Part shown: one piece after another, positions 9,618-18,844 of the stretch
Layout: every line of letters begins with the position of its first letter
How positions within the stretch are numbered: the stretch's first letter is position 1
From: Lachnospiraceae bacterium 28-4
GTDB taxonomy: Bacteria > Bacillota > Clostridia > Lachnospirales > Lachnospiraceae
Length of the DNA stretch: 64,000 nt
NCBI GenBank assembly: GCA_000403275.2
Contig: KE159598.1
Coordinates: 1,411,722-1,475,721, forward strand
Reading direction: 5' to 3'
Position numbers and translations under genes: made by a program
The notes under the pieces: generated by a model
The model's database searches: none
Seen by the model: only the letters and a program-made list of their open reading frames with translations
Told to the model about the DNA's origin: nothing

Positions 9618-11306
9618 CTACTCCAAAGCCTTCACCAGATGCAGCCCATAGCCCTCCGTATACCGGAACTTCACGTTGTCCCCGACCTGGTATCTCACGA
9701 TACCGATCAAGTCTCTAATCGACAAGTCTACATCAAAAATATCCTCGTTATTCTCCAGGCAAATATAATAATGCGTCGTTCCTTCCAGCACAACCGGAGA
9801 TATCGTCTTGATTTTTCCTGAAATCTCTTTATACAGATCTGTATTCTCCGATACGATGCCGTTCGTGTTCAAAAGTTCCGTATAATTTCTCTCGCACTCC
9901 TGCACCGTATCACCGATCGCTACCCACTGGTACTTCTGTACGTTTACCATGGCGTATTTCTTCACCAGCCCTGCGGCATCTTTCAGCGCCATAAAATAAG
10001 TAGGTTCATCGGCGATATTGAGCAGCAGAGGGAAGGTCGCCCGGTATCCCAGATTCTGCACCTGGCCTTCTGCCGAAGACATGGCCGAATCCTCGATCGC
10101 CCCTTCCACTTTGTAATACCTCGTCTCCATCGTTCTCTGGTTCATCAGAACAAACCCTACGTTCGACTGGTCGCCGCTCACGCTGGTGACTCCCGTATAT
10201 ACCCAGACGTCGTCTTCCAAAGCAATATAATTATAACCGTTAGTGGACTGGAGGCAGTCTTTCTGGCCTAAAACGGAATTCAGAAAACCATTTTTATAAA
10301 TTCCCGAATAATCGTACAAATCCATCAGCAGTTCCGCCGAATAAACTTTATCGATCCACTGCGGCACATCTTCCACCGCATAATCGATGCATTCGCCGGT
10401 AATCGCATTGCAAAGAACCACTCTTCCTACCGTCTGCCCGCCAAAGAGCCCGATATTAAATTTTTTCACAGGGCATACCCAATAAGGCGTTCCCTCTTCA
10501 TCGATCTCGAAAAAAATCTGGTTATCGAAAATATAAGTAGGAAAATGGAAGCGCAGATGCCGGTATAAATTCCTGTTGAAATATTCCGACTTGGAATATT
10601 TGATTCCGTTTTCCAGCTTTACGCACTCCGTATCCTGTGTCGTCATGTCGATCAGAATATAAGCCGGTATGCCATCGCTCTGATTGGTCAGCCATTTGAT
10701 GGCGCTGGCATAAGAGAGAGGCGTCACCCGCACGGGCACTCCTTTGTAATTGATCTGGGAATAATCCCCCGCCACTTCGAACTGGGAGACCATATCCACC
10801 ATGCTCCCCATCTTCCGGTTGCCAAGAAGCGCGGCAGATTCCTTATCCAGCAAGGGAATCGTGCGGTAATCCACTTCTTTAATGTCCTCGGTGAATTCCC
10901 TTTCTTCGATCGTCAACAGCGCCTGGTATTTCTTCGCATTCACAATCGGCGACGAAAGAATACTTCCGAGCAGATAGACCACCACCACGAGCAGCAGCAG
11001 AATGCCCAATCCTTTCAATACTTTATCATCCTTCAGCCCATAAGTACTGAACTTGAACCCAAACTTTTCCGCCACTTCCGATTCCACATATTCTTTTCCT
11101 GCTTTCCGGACAATATAAACCGCTATGACGACAACAATAATCGTTATAATAAACATCCAGAAGCCCGAAGAATGGATATTGATCGCCGGCAGGGAAATAT
11201 AATAATATACAAAGGCAGCCACGGCCGCCAGCAATATTATGATCAAATTCCGAATTCCTTTTTTCATAATGCTTTTCCACATCCTTTCCATAACCAATGT
11301 TTTCAT
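9618..11306 (-). CDS. Membrane protein with large C-terminal soluble domain, unknown
   Basis: 562 residues. Three hydrophobic segments lie at the N-terminus (about 20-40, 48-66 and 98-120 from the first Met), followed by about 440 residues without membrane spans. That domain holds many aromatic and beta-prone stretches (for example YWVCPVKKFNIGLFGG and YIALEDDVWVYTGV) and ends in a small beta-rich part (VRYQVGDNVKFRYTEG). I do not recognise the family; similar three-span proteins occur across Clostridia. The start is uncertain: 11306 is the longest, but MKKGIRN at 11267 reads more like a natural N-terminus. It stands alone between leuS and the EF-G-like gene. Confidence 0.7.
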   Translation of the reverse strand: MKTLVMERMWKSIMKKGIRNLIIILLAAVAAFVYYYISLPAINIHSSGFWMFIITIIVVVIAVYIVRKAGKEYVESEVAEKFGFKFSTYGLKDDKVLKGLGILLLLVVVVYLLGSILSSPIVNAKKYQALLTIEEREFTEDIKEVDYRTIPLLDKESAALLGNRKMGSMVDMVSQFEVAGDYSQINYKGVPVRVTPLSYASAIKWLTNQSDGIPAYILIDMTTQDTECVKLENGIKYSKSEYFNRNLYRHLRFHFPTYIFDNQIFFEIDEEGTPYWVCPVKKFNIGLFGGQTVGRVVLCNAITGECIDYAVEDVPQWIDKVYSAELLMDLYDYSGIYKNGFLNSVLGQKDCLQSTNGYNYIALEDDVWVYTGVTSVSGDQSNVGFVLMNQRTMETRYYKVEGAIEDSAMSSAEGQVQNLGYRATFPLLLNIADEPTYFMALKDAAGLVKKYAMVNVQKYQWVAIGDTVQECERNYTELLNTNGIVSENTDLYKEISGKIKTISPVVLEGTTHYYICLENNEDIFDVDLSIRDLIGIVRYQVGDNVKFRYTEGYGLHLVKALE

Positions 11307-11362
11307 GAGTTGTACATGTTAAGCATTATATCTTTTTCCTTCCGAAAACACAAGCAAAAAAG

Positions 11363-11398
11363 AAAAGCCGGCACCAAAGCGCCGGCCTTTTCTTTTTT
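11363..11398. terminator. Terminator below the EF-G-like gene
   Basis: AAAAGCCGGC and GCCGGC(C)TTTT pair around an 8-base loop, with T-rich runs on both strands. It lies 24 bases past the stop of the EF-G-like gene. Confidence 0.75.
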
Positions 11399-11421
11399 GC
11401 ATCCAAACACACCGTTTCTTC

Positions 11422-13509
11422 TTATTCGTCGCCGCCCTCTGCAACTTTCGCCGCCCTGGCCGCTACTTCTTTCTCCTGTACATCGCTAGGCGCCTGCTCG
11501 TATCTTGCAAACTCATAAGCGAAGGTGCCGCGGCCGCCCGTCATGGAACGCAGATCCGTGCAGTATCCGAACAATCCTGTCATAGGGATATCCGCTTCAA
11601 TGACCTGTTTGCCATTTACCGGATTCATGCCGAGTACTCTGCCCCTTCTCTTGTTCAGATCGCCCATTACGTCGCCCGTATAAGCGTCGGGAACCGTTAC
11701 TTTAATATTCGCGATCGGCTCCAAAAGCACCGGATGCGCATCCATAAAGCCTTTTTTGAATGCCTGGATCGTTGCCATCTTAAATGCCATTTCTGAAGAG
11801 TCTACCGGATGATAAGAGCCGTCATACAAAACAGCTTTTACGCCGACCACGGGGTATGCCGCCAAAGGGCCTTTCAGGACGGAATCCTGCAATCCTTTTT
11901 CCACTGCCGGGAAGAAGTTCTTCGGTACCGCTCCGCCCACAACTTCCTGCGTGAATTCAAACGATTTTTCCAGATCGCCCAACGGGGAGAATCTCATCTT
12001 AACATGGCCGTACTGTCCATGTCCGCCGGACTGCTTCTTATATTTATATTCCACATCGGAATTTTTCTTGATCGTCTCGCGGAATGCCACTTTCGGCTGC
12101 GCCAGCTCGATTTCTACTTTATATTCATTGGCAAGTCTGCTGGCAATCACTTCCAGATGCAGGTCGCCCATACCGTAAATCAATGTCTGCCTGTTCTCCG
12201 CATCGTTTACCACTTTCATCGTCGGGTCTTCATGCGCCATCTTCTGTAATGACTGGGAAACTTTATCGATATCCCCTTTGTTCTTCGCCTGATATCTCAT
12301 ATATGTATAAGGCGTTGAAATCTCTGTCTTGCCGAAGCGGATCGCCGTCGCCTTCGTGGAAAGGGTATCTCCGGTTCTCGCCGCCGTCAGCTTTGCAATC
12401 GCCCCGATATCTCCGGCATGAAGCTCCTTGATTTCCGTCGGCTTGCTTCCCTGCATCACATAGAGCTTGCTCACCTTTTCTTCAATATCTTTATCGCTGT
12501 TATAGATCAGGTCGTCCGCCTTTAATACGCCGGAACAGATCTTAACGAGTGAATATTTACCGATAAACGGATCCACGATTGTTTTAAAGATATATGCGGA
12601 TTTTGTCTTGGCAAAATCATAATTCGCTTCAAATATTTCGTTCGTTTTCAAGCTCACTCCGGCAAATTCTTTGTTTTCCGGACTGGGCATATATTTTACA
12701 ATGTCGTCCAACAGAGTATAAACTCCCTGGCATAATATGCTGGATCCCATCGTCATCGGCACAATCGATCCGTCAATCACATTCGTGCGCAGAGCCGCCC
12801 TGATCTCCGCTTCCGAAAATGTCTCGCCGCCAAAATACCTCTCCATGAATTCTTCGCTTGTCTCCGCAACCGCTTCCATCAGCGTATCTTTGCAAAGCTG
12901 AAGGTTCGCCTTGCTGTATTCCGGCACTTCGCAGTCTGTTACTTCCTTGCCCTGCCATCTGTGGCCTGTTTCCGTAATAACATTGACATAGCCTACGAAT
13001 TTTTCATTTTCTCTGATCGGCAGATGGAAAGGAGCCATCTTCTTGCCATACGCATTCGTCATATCCTCCACTACCTGGCGGAAAGAAGCGTTGTCCACAT
13101 CCATATCCGTTACAAAAATAAAACGGGGCAGTTTATATTTTTCGCAAATCTCCCATGCTTTCTCCGTTCCGACTTCCACGCCGGCTTTTCCTGAAACAAC
13201 GATGATCGCCGCATCCGCCGCGCTGACCGCCTCTTCTACTTCTCCTACAAAATCAAAAAATCCGGGAGTATCCAAAATATTTATCTTAATTCCTTCCCAT
13301 TCGATCGGTACTACCGATGTGGAAATAGAAATCTGTCTCTTCTGCTCTTCTTTTCCAAAATCGCTTACCGTATTGCCATCGGATACCTTGCCCATCCTGG
13401 AAGTAATCCCGGATAAATAAGCCATCGCTTCTACCAGACTGGTTTTTCCGCTCCCGCCATGGCCGAGCAATACTACGTTTCTAATCTTGTCAGTCGTATA
13501 AACATTCAT
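11422..13509 (-). CDS. EF-G-like translational GTPase (FusA2-type paralogue)
   Basis: 695 residues when started at the ATG at 13509, which has GGAGGAATTTAT before it; the longer frame to 13698 runs through the promoter region and is rejected. The GTPase domain has G1 GHGGSGKTS, G3 DTPGFFDF and, in place of the usual NKxD, a G4 of VTDMD. EF-G domains II-V follow (GMGDLHLEV, RRGRVLGM, ALSEMFGY-like LFGYCTDLR). The G1 and G4 variants mark the second EF-G group common in Firmicutes rather than canonical fusA, which normally sits in the str operon. A role on the ribosome is implied by family; which step is unknown. It is a single-gene unit with its own promoter. Confidence 0.85.
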   Translation of the reverse strand: MNVYTTDKIRNVVLLGHGGSGKTSLVEAMAYLSGITSRMGKVSDGNTVSDFGKEEQKRQISISTSVVPIEWEGIKINILDTPGFFDFVGEVEEAVSAADAAIIVVSGKAGVEVGTEKAWEICEKYKLPRFIFVTDMDVDNASFRQVVEDMTNAYGKKMAPFHLPIRENEKFVGYVNVITETGHRWQGKEVTDCEVPEYSKANLQLCKDTLMEAVAETSEEFMERYFGGETFSEAEIRAALRTNVIDGSIVPMTMGSSILCQGVYTLLDDIVKYMPSPENKEFAGVSLKTNEIFEANYDFAKTKSAYIFKTIVDPFIGKYSLVKICSGVLKADDLIYNSDKDIEEKVSKLYVMQGSKPTEIKELHAGDIGAIAKLTAARTGDTLSTKATAIRFGKTEISTPYTYMRYQAKNKGDIDKVSQSLQKMAHEDPTMKVVNDAENRQTLIYGMGDLHLEVIASRLANEYKVEIELAQPKVAFRETIKKNSDVEYKYKKQSGGHGQYGHVKMRFSPLGDLEKSFEFTQEVVGGAVPKNFFPAVEKGLQDSVLKGPLAAYPVVGVKAVLYDGSYHPVDSSEMAFKMATIQAFKKGFMDAHPVLLEPIANIKVTVPDAYTGDVMGDLNKRRGRVLGMNPVNGKQVIEADIPMTGLFGYCTDLRSMTGGRGTFAYEFARYEQAPSDVQEKEVAARAAKVAEGGDE

Positions 13510-13595
13510 ATAAATTCCTCCGATTTTTGCTATTTTGGGGCAATCTGACGAGGCGGTAATGGAATTTTCTACTGCCTTTTTACTCCCATGTGTAT

Positions 13596-13624
13596 ATTTT
13601 ACTAAAATTGTCTGCACATTACAA
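13596..13624 (-). promoter_or_regulatory. Probable promoter of the EF-G-like gene
   Basis: Minus strand: TTGTAA at 13619-13624, a 17-base spacer, TAAAAT at 13596-13601, giving a leader of about 80 bases. Confidence 0.5.
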
Positions 13625-13663
13625 GCAAAATAAAACAATTTGAACAGTAAATTTGTTACTTTA

Positions 13664-13692
13664 TTGACTTTCACGCGTTGAAGTGATATATT
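13664..13692 (+). promoter_or_regulatory. Promoter of aroF-tyrA-aroA
   Basis: -35 TTGACT at 13664-13669, a 17-base spacer, -10 TATATT at 13687-13692, about 40 bases before the aroF start. No T-box or tyrosine leader peptide is seen. Confidence 0.7.
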
Positions 13693-13739
13693 GTCCATGT
13701 GTCAAACGTGTGAAATGAAAACAGAAACGGAGCAAAGCC

Positions 13740-14780
13740 ATGATTATTGTAATGAAACCCAATGCCGCGCAATCGAGCATCGATTCCGTGGTATCCTATA
13801 TCGAAAACAACGGATTATCCACCCATCTTTCCGCCGGGGAAGAAGTTACCATTATCGGTATCGTCGGCGACAAAACAAAACTTCCCACCGAAAACCTTAT
13901 CAGTTTCAAAGATGTGGACCGGATCGTTCCCGTCACGGAAACCTATAAGCTTGCCAACCGCAAATTTCATCCTGAGCCTTCCCGTATCCAGGTGGGCAAT
14001 ACCTGGATCGGCCCCGGCTCCCTGTCCATTATGGCCGGGCCCTGTGCCGTGGAATCGGAAGAACAGCTCATGCGTATCGCCCGTGCCGTAAAAAAATCCG
14101 GCGCTTCCATCTTGCGGGGAGGCGCTTACAAGCCAAGAACTTCTCCTTACTCCTTCCAGGGACTTGAGGAAGAAGGGCTGCGTTACATGCAGACCGCCGG
14201 CAGGGAAACCGGACTTGCGACCATTTGTGAAGTTGTTTGCCAGGAAGCCATCGATGCTGCCGTAAAATACGTGGATATGATTCAGATCGGCGCAAGAAAT
14301 ATGCAGAATTTTATCCTTTTAAAAGAAGCCGGCCGTTCCGGTCTCCCCGTCCTTTTAAAAAGGGGGCTGTGCGCCACTATTGAAGAATGGCTGAACGCCG
14401 CCGAATATATTATTGCGGAAGGAAACCCCAATGTGGTATTGTGTGAGCGGGGCATCCGTACTTTTGAAACGGCCACCAGAAATACGCTGGACTTAAGCGC
14501 AGTTCCCGTTCTGAAAGAAAAAACGCACCTTCCGGTCATCGCCGATCCGTCCCACTCCACCGGTTCCTACAAGTATGTAGCCCCTATGGCAAAGGCTGCG
14601 GTTGCCTGCGGCGCGGATGGATTGATGATCGAAGTTCATGATAATCCGGCCTGTGCCCTTTCCGACGGCCCACAATCGCTTACTTTCCAAAAATTTGACA
14701 GGCTGGCAAAGGAACTGGAACCTTTCTGCTCTCTTGCAGGACGCAGCTTTCCATGTTTTGACGGCCAGGAACGGGGGTAA
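13740..14780 (+). CDS. aroF: 3-deoxy-7-phosphoheptulonate (DAHP) synthase
   Basis: First enzyme of the shikimate pathway, joining phosphoenolpyruvate and erythrose 4-phosphate. 346 residues of the AroF/AroG-beta type seen in Bacillus and Clostridia, with an N-terminal ferredoxin-like regulatory segment (about 1-75, MIIVMKPNAA) before the TIM barrel. Motifs visible: MAGPCAVES, ILRGGAYKPRTSPYSFQG, QIGARNMQN, LLKRG and the metal/substrate segment IADPSHSTG. GGAG lies 7 bases before the ATG. It heads an operon with tyrA (2 bases downstream) and aroA. The N-terminal domain suggests feedback control by an aromatic product. Confidence 0.95.
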   Translation: MIIVMKPNAAQSSIDSVVSYIENNGLSTHLSAGEEVTIIGIVGDKTKLPTENLISFKDVDRIVPVTETYKLANRKFHPEPSRIQVGNTWIGPGSLSIMAGPCAVESEEQLMRIARAVKKSGASILRGGAYKPRTSPYSFQGLEEEGLRYMQTAGRETGLATICEVVCQEAIDAAVKYVDMIQIGARNMQNFILLKEAGRSGLPVLLKRGLCATIEEWLNAAEYIIAEGNPNVVLCERGIRTFETATRNTLDLSAVPVLKEKTHLPVIADPSHSTGSYKYVAPMAKAAVACGADGLMIEVHDNPACALSDGPQSLTFQKFDRLAKELEPFCSLAGRSFPCFDGQERG

Positions 14781-14782
14781 TT

Positions 14783-15883
14783 ATGAGTGCGTTCAAGATA
14801 GGATTTATCGGCCTCGGGCTGATCGGAGGTTCCATCGCCAGGGCGCTCAGGGCTTCTATGCCGGACATTTGGATCACGGTATATGATATTGACAAAAATA
14901 CCCTTGCGCTGGCAGCCAATGACGGTATCGCCAACCGGACTTCCTCCGTGATCGATGCTTCTTTTTCCGCATGCGACTATATTTTCCTCTGCGCACCGGT
15001 ATCCGGCAATGCGGAAAATCTGACAACCCTAAAGCAATATCTTTCCCCTTCCTGCGTCCTTACCGATGTGGGGAGCGTAAAGTCGGGCATCCATGAACGC
15101 ATCCGGGCTCTCGGGCTGGACGGGCAGTTTATCGGCGGTCATCCGATGGCCGGAAGCGAGCGTTACGGATATGCGAATTCCAAGGCCCGTCTTCTGGAAA
15201 ATGCCTACTATATTCTGACGCCCACGCCCAAAACGTCCCCGGATCAGCTAAAAGACTATGAAAGGCTCGTCGTTTCCATGGGCGCAATCCCTCTCGTTCT
15301 GGACGCGGACCAGCACGATTATGTCACGGCGGCTATCAGCCATCTTCCCCATATTATCGCCTCTTCCCTCGTCAATCTGGTCAGGGAAAGCGATTCCGAA
15401 GACGGTACGATGAAAATGATCGCGGCCGGAGGTTTTAAGGATATTACCCGGATCGCTTCCTCTTCCCCCGATATGTGGCAGCAAATCTGCCTGACGAATA
15501 CGGATAATATCGTCCGTTTGCTGGATCATTACATCGAAGCGTTGTCCACTGTCAGGGATAAACTCAATGGCCGGGATGCCCGCGTATTATATGACTTTTT
15601 CAACAACGCCCGCATGTACCGGGATTCTTTTATCGAAGCCTCCAGCGGCCCGATCAAAAAATCCTATTCCCTTACCATCGATATCGCGGACGAAACCGGC
15701 GCTCTGGCTTCTATTGCCACCATGCTAGCCTTAAATAACATCAGTATTAAGAATATCGGCATCGTTCATAACCGGGAACTGGAAGAAGGCGCTCTGCGTA
15801 TTGAATTCTATGAAGAAAAAGATATCGCATCCGCATCCCAAATTCTGCAAAGCCGGGGATATACGATCCATGCAAAAAAATAG
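14783..15883 (+). CDS. tyrA: Prephenate dehydrogenase with ACT domain
   Basis: NAD(P)-dependent oxidative decarboxylation of prephenate to 4-hydroxyphenylpyruvate in tyrosine synthesis. 366 residues: a Rossmann fold at the N-terminus (GFIGLGLIGGSIARAL), the catalytic-region motif GGHPMAGSE near residue 115, a helical dimerisation domain (about 175-285), and a C-terminal ACT domain (YSLTIDIADETGALASIA onward) that in this family binds tyrosine for feedback inhibition. It starts 2 bases after aroF and ends 14 bases before aroA, so the operon is tightly packed. Confidence 0.95.
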   Translation: MSAFKIGFIGLGLIGGSIARALRASMPDIWITVYDIDKNTLALAANDGIANRTSSVIDASFSACDYIFLCAPVSGNAENLTTLKQYLSPSCVLTDVGSVKSGIHERIRALGLDGQFIGGHPMAGSERYGYANSKARLLENAYYILTPTPKTSPDQLKDYERLVVSMGAIPLVLDADQHDYVTAAISHLPHIIASSLVNLVRESDSEDGTMKMIAAGGFKDITRIASSSPDMWQQICLTNTDNIVRLLDHYIEALSTVRDKLNGRDARVLYDFFNNARMYRDSFIEASSGPIKKSYSLTIDIADETGALASIATMLALNNISIKNIGIVHNRELEEGALRIEFYEEKDIASASQILQSRGYTIHAKK

Positions 15884-15897
15884 AACGGAGGTTATCT

Positions 15898-17184
15898 ATG
15901 AAATTCCACAACATCAAAGGCCTGAAAGGGGAAGTTACCGTTCCCGGCGATAAATCCATCTCGCACCGCGCAGTCATGTTCGGCGCTCTGTCCGAAGGGA
16001 AAACCGAAATTACCAATTTTCTCCAGGGCGCGGACTGCCTGTCCACCATCGGCTGTTTCCGCCGCTTGGGCATCGATATCGAAAACCAGGAGAATACTGT
16101 TACCATATGGGGCAAAGGACTGGACGGCCTGTCCGCTCCCTCCGGCACACTCGATGCCGGCAATAGCGGCACCACTACCCGGCTTATTTCCGGTATCCTT
16201 GCCGCCCAGCCTTTTACCACGACTCTTACCGGCGATTCTTCCATACAAAAACGCCCGATGAAACGCATTATAGAACCGCTTTCCATGATGGGGGCCCGTA
16301 TCGAAAGCCTGAACGGCAACGGGTGTGCGCCGCTGCAAATCAACGGCTCTCCTTTGCACGGAATCCACTATCATTCCGAAGTAGCTTCTGCGCAGGTGAA
16401 ATCCGCCATACTGCTCGCCGGACTGTATGCGGAAGGAGAAACCGCCGTTACCGAACCGGTTTTAAGCCGTAACCATTCGGAATTGATGCTGCGCACTTTT
16501 GGCGCGAATATCCGTTCCGAAGGAACTACCGCCGTTATCTCCCCCCGTCCCCGTCTCACCGGCCAGAAAATCCGTGTTCCGGGGGACATTTCCTCCGCCG
16601 CTTATTTCATTGCCGCAGGGCTGCTTGTACCCGGTTCGGACATCCTCATTCGCAATGTGGGAATCAATCCCACCCGAGCCGGCATTCTGAAAGCGGCGAA
16701 AGCGATGGGCGGTCATGTTTCTCTGCTCAATGAAAACCGGGAAGGTGAGCCCACTGCGGATCTGCACGTTGTCTACCGCCCCCTTCACGGCACCGTAATC
16801 GAAGGCGACATGATCCCGACTCTGATCGATGAACTTCCCATTATCGCCGTTATGGCCGCTGCCGCCAGCGGAACTACGATCATCCGAAATGCGGCAGAAT
16901 TAAAAGTCAAGGAATCCAACCGTATTGACGTCATGGTTCGAAACCTTTCCGCTATGGGATGTTCCATCACCGGCACGGAAGACGGCATGATCATCGAAGG
17001 AAAGGGTTCCTCCGAACTGCCCCTGACAGGCGCTGTCATCGATTCCTTCGCCGATCACAGAATCGCCATGAGTTTTGCCGTCGCTTCCCTCATCGCAGAG
17101 GGAGAAACAACAATCAGAGGCAGTGAATGCGTATCCATCAGTTACCCGGATTTTTATTCCGATCTTCTGTCCCTGACAAAATAG
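15898..17184 (+). CDS. aroA: EPSP synthase (3-phosphoshikimate 1-carboxyvinyltransferase)
   Basis: Sixth shikimate-pathway step, moving the enolpyruvyl group of PEP to shikimate 3-phosphate. 428 residues, the normal length. Signature segments: PGDKSISHRAVMFGALSEG at the N-terminus, LDAGNSGTTTRLI near residue 85, RPMKRIIEPL near 120, GDISSAAYFIAAG near 230, and the C-terminal KESNRID and DHRIAMSFA. GGAGG lies 7 bases before the ATG. Last gene of the aroF-tyrA-aroA operon, followed by a strong terminator. Confidence 0.97.
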   Translation: MKFHNIKGLKGEVTVPGDKSISHRAVMFGALSEGKTEITNFLQGADCLSTIGCFRRLGIDIENQENTVTIWGKGLDGLSAPSGTLDAGNSGTTTRLISGILAAQPFTTTLTGDSSIQKRPMKRIIEPLSMMGARIESLNGNGCAPLQINGSPLHGIHYHSEVASAQVKSAILLAGLYAEGETAVTEPVLSRNHSELMLRTFGANIRSEGTTAVISPRPRLTGQKIRVPGDISSAAYFIAAGLLVPGSDILIRNVGINPTRAGILKAAKAMGGHVSLLNENREGEPTADLHVVYRPLHGTVIEGDMIPTLIDELPIIAVMAAAASGTTIIRNAAELKVKESNRIDVMVRNLSAMGCSITGTEDGMIIEGKGSSELPLTGAVIDSFADHRIAMSFAVASLIAEGETTIRGSECVSISYPDFYSDLLSLTK

Positions 17185-17244
17185 GTGGTTGAATCGAGTA
17201 GACTCGCCGCGCGGGGTGCGTGCAGCAAAGCTGCTAATTTCCGC

Positions 17245-17291
17245 GCATCGCACCCTTGCGCATCGCACCTCTGTGCATCGCACCTCCGTGC
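17245..17291. repeat. Three tandem 15-bp units
   Basis: GCATCGCACC starts at 17245, 17260 and 17275, with variable pentamers CTTGC, TCTGT and TCCGT. It lies between the aroA stop and its terminator. A related GC-rich motif (GCACATCTTTGTGC) occurs as a hairpin at 25450. Confidence 0.7.
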
Positions 17292-17300
17292 GTAAAAAAA

Positions 17301-17340
17301 CTGCCGGAAGTTTATTCCCTTCCGGCAGACTTTTATTTTT
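17301..17340. terminator. Bidirectional terminator between aroA and the PilZ gene
   Basis: A 10-bp perfect stem (CTGCCGGAAG with its complement, 8-base loop) has T-rich runs on both strands. Confidence 0.85.
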
Positions 17341-17679
17341 TTACATCATTTCCGATCTTTCCAGTTCTTCATACACCGCAATACGGAACATATCGATTTC
17401 CGACAGTCCCATAAATTCTGCACCATAAAACTTTTTCTCGCCATGATCCACTTCCCTTACGATCTTCAGCAAAACGGGAATTATTTCTTTCGTCCAGATG
17501 ATAATCGACGACTGATAGATTGACCCTACTTCCAATATTTCCGTGCAAAAAAAGCCAATTCCTGACTTGGATATGTCCTTGATCTCAATCGTAACCTCCT
17601 CATCTATGCCGCTGTCGATCCTGCGTACGGTTATCGTGGATTCCAGCCTCATTCTTCTCGCTCTTCTACGCTCTTCCAT
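17341..17679 (-). CDS. PilZ-domain protein (cyclic-di-GMP binding)
   Basis: A 112-residue stand-alone PilZ domain. The c-di-GMP motifs are present: an N-terminal arginine cluster (EERRRARRMR, RxxxR) and DISKSGIG (D/NxSxxG) about 30 residues later, followed by the beta-barrel strands ending in FYGAEFMGLSE. Proteins of this kind pass a c-di-GMP signal to a partner; no partner gene is adjacent. It is convergent with aroA. Confidence 0.88.
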   Translation of the reverse strand: MEERRRARRMRLESTITVRRIDSGIDEEVTIEIKDISKSGIGFFCTEILEVGSIYQSSIIIWTKEIIPVLLKIVREVDHGEKKFYGAEFMGLSEIDMFRIAVYEELERSEMM

Positions 17680-17874
17680 GACCCCTTAACACTCCTCTTG
17701 ATAGTAAAATCTTTCCCCTCGTATAAGACGGAAGATGCCCGTCCTATAAACCGCCCCTACTAATAAGAATATAACATTATTTATATTTTGTAAAGGATTC
17801 TGTCAGAAAGATTCATGGTAACAGCATTTACTTTTCTATATTCTTACTTTTTTCTTCGGTTTTCATATATCGCT

Positions 17875-18153
17875 CTATGCCCACACTTCATTGTGAGAGA
17901 ACAACTCTCCTCTTTCAATTTCCTGTCTGGCTTCCTGTATTGCTTCCACTTCATCCGGCGCTGCCTCATCCCCCTCTTTCAGCTTTCCAATGCCCCGGCT
18001 GATCGCCTCGGTTCGGTTCACTCCGGTTTTCGCACAGTATTCCTCCAAAGTCCTTTTGTCAGCGTCACTGATGCGTATCGTCAGGCTGTGCGGCCTGGGA
18101 TTGTCTGTCGGCCTACCCATTTTCTTTTTGCTTTCCGTTAGAACCGCCTCCAT
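17875..18153 (-). CDS. Ribbon-helix-helix (CopG-type) DNA-binding protein
   Basis: 92 residues. HSLTIRISDADKRTLEEYC is the strand and first helix of a CopG/Arc ribbon-helix-helix fold, preceded by KKKMGRPTDNPRP, a leader often found before this domain in Firmicutes accessory genes, and followed by a second helix (NRTEAISRGIGKL). The acidic C-terminal tail is of the kind that in antitoxins wraps the toxin, but no toxin gene is next to it. It sits with the small gene at 18213 and the HigBA-like pair in a patch that looks acquired. Confidence 0.7.
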   Translation of the reverse strand: MEAVLTESKKKMGRPTDNPRPHSLTIRISDADKRTLEEYCAKTGVNRTEAISRGIGKLKEGDEAAPDEVEAIQEARQEIERGELFSHNEVWA

Positions 18154-18212
18154 CTTGCCACTTTATTTTTATGGATAGGGCGGTAGCAAGCCCGCCCTTT
18201 CACATATTTACC

Positions 18213-18374
18213 TTAATCCTCTAAATACTGCTGGATATGCTCCAGTACCCTGTCAATCTTGCTGTTTTTCTTTTCGGTGTCCTCGCTCTCTCTCGCTTCT
18301 TTCAGGTCGTCTTTTACAAAATTCATAAGCAACTTTAATTCTTTTTCGCTGATTGCCATGTCCAATACCTCCAT
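18213..18374 (-). CDS. Small helical protein, 53 aa
   Basis: An ATG at 18374 is preceded by AAAGGAG; a second in-frame ATG at 18359 is preceded by GGAGGT, so either start is workable. The product is strongly charged and helical (EKELKLLMNFVKDDLKEA, then KIDRVLEHIQQYLED). I do not recognise it. Its good ribosome sites and its place between two accessory genes support a real gene. Confidence 0.6.
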   Translation of the reverse strand: MEVLDMAISEKELKLLMNFVKDDLKEARESEDTEKKNSKIDRVLEHIQQYLED

Positions 18375-18538
18375 ATGGTTTACTCCTTTCCTGTTAAGTC
18401 CTTGCCATTTCTTAACTGTAACTTCATTATAGACTTTTGCAAGACAAAAGTAAAGCAGTATTTTCTATTTTTTCCGGGATCCATGAAAAAAGCTGGAGTT
18501 ACACCCCAAAATGCACTTTTGGGAGGTTATTAAACATC

Positions 18539-18844
18539 CTATTTTTCAGCCAGCTCCAGCGGAACAATTGTAAGCGTTTTTCCCATAGATACCAGCAGTT
18601 TTAAAATAGTTGATAACTGGGGGTCAGTTTTTCCGCTTTCCATTCTTGCAATCACAGACTGCTTTACCCCTGTCATATCCTCCAATTCTCTTTGCGATAT
18701 ATGATTTTCCTTTCTGGCCTTTATTATCTCTCCAACCAGTTTAACCATTAAATCATTTTCGGCAATTTCCTCTACCGTATAATGTTTCTTTCTGTATTCG
18801 CTCCAGCTTTCCCCAACCGGAGAGATTTTCTTTCCATTATCCAT
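18539..18844 (-). CDS. XRE/HigA-type antitoxin
   Basis: 101 residues with a Cro/C1 helix-turn-helix ([21 protein letters not shown], about 50-70), the usual DNA-binding core of HigA antitoxins. The N-terminal part ([20 protein letters not shown]) would carry the toxin contact. Its start overlaps the end of the HigB-like frame by 8 bases, the typical toxin-first order. The promoter at 19231-19259 with a 12-bp palindrome is the likely autoregulated site. The antitoxin appears intact although the toxin reading frame carries a stop. Confidence 0.8.
   Translation of the reverse strand: MDNGKKISPVGESWSEYRKKHYTVEEIAENDLMVKLVGEIIKARKENHISQRELEDMTGVKQSVIARMESGKTDPQLSTILKLLVSMGKTLTIVPLELAEK

Noticed and set aside
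13510-13698. N-terminal extension of the EF-G-like protein
   Set aside because: It would cover the promoter; the family start with GGAGGAATTTAT is at 13509.
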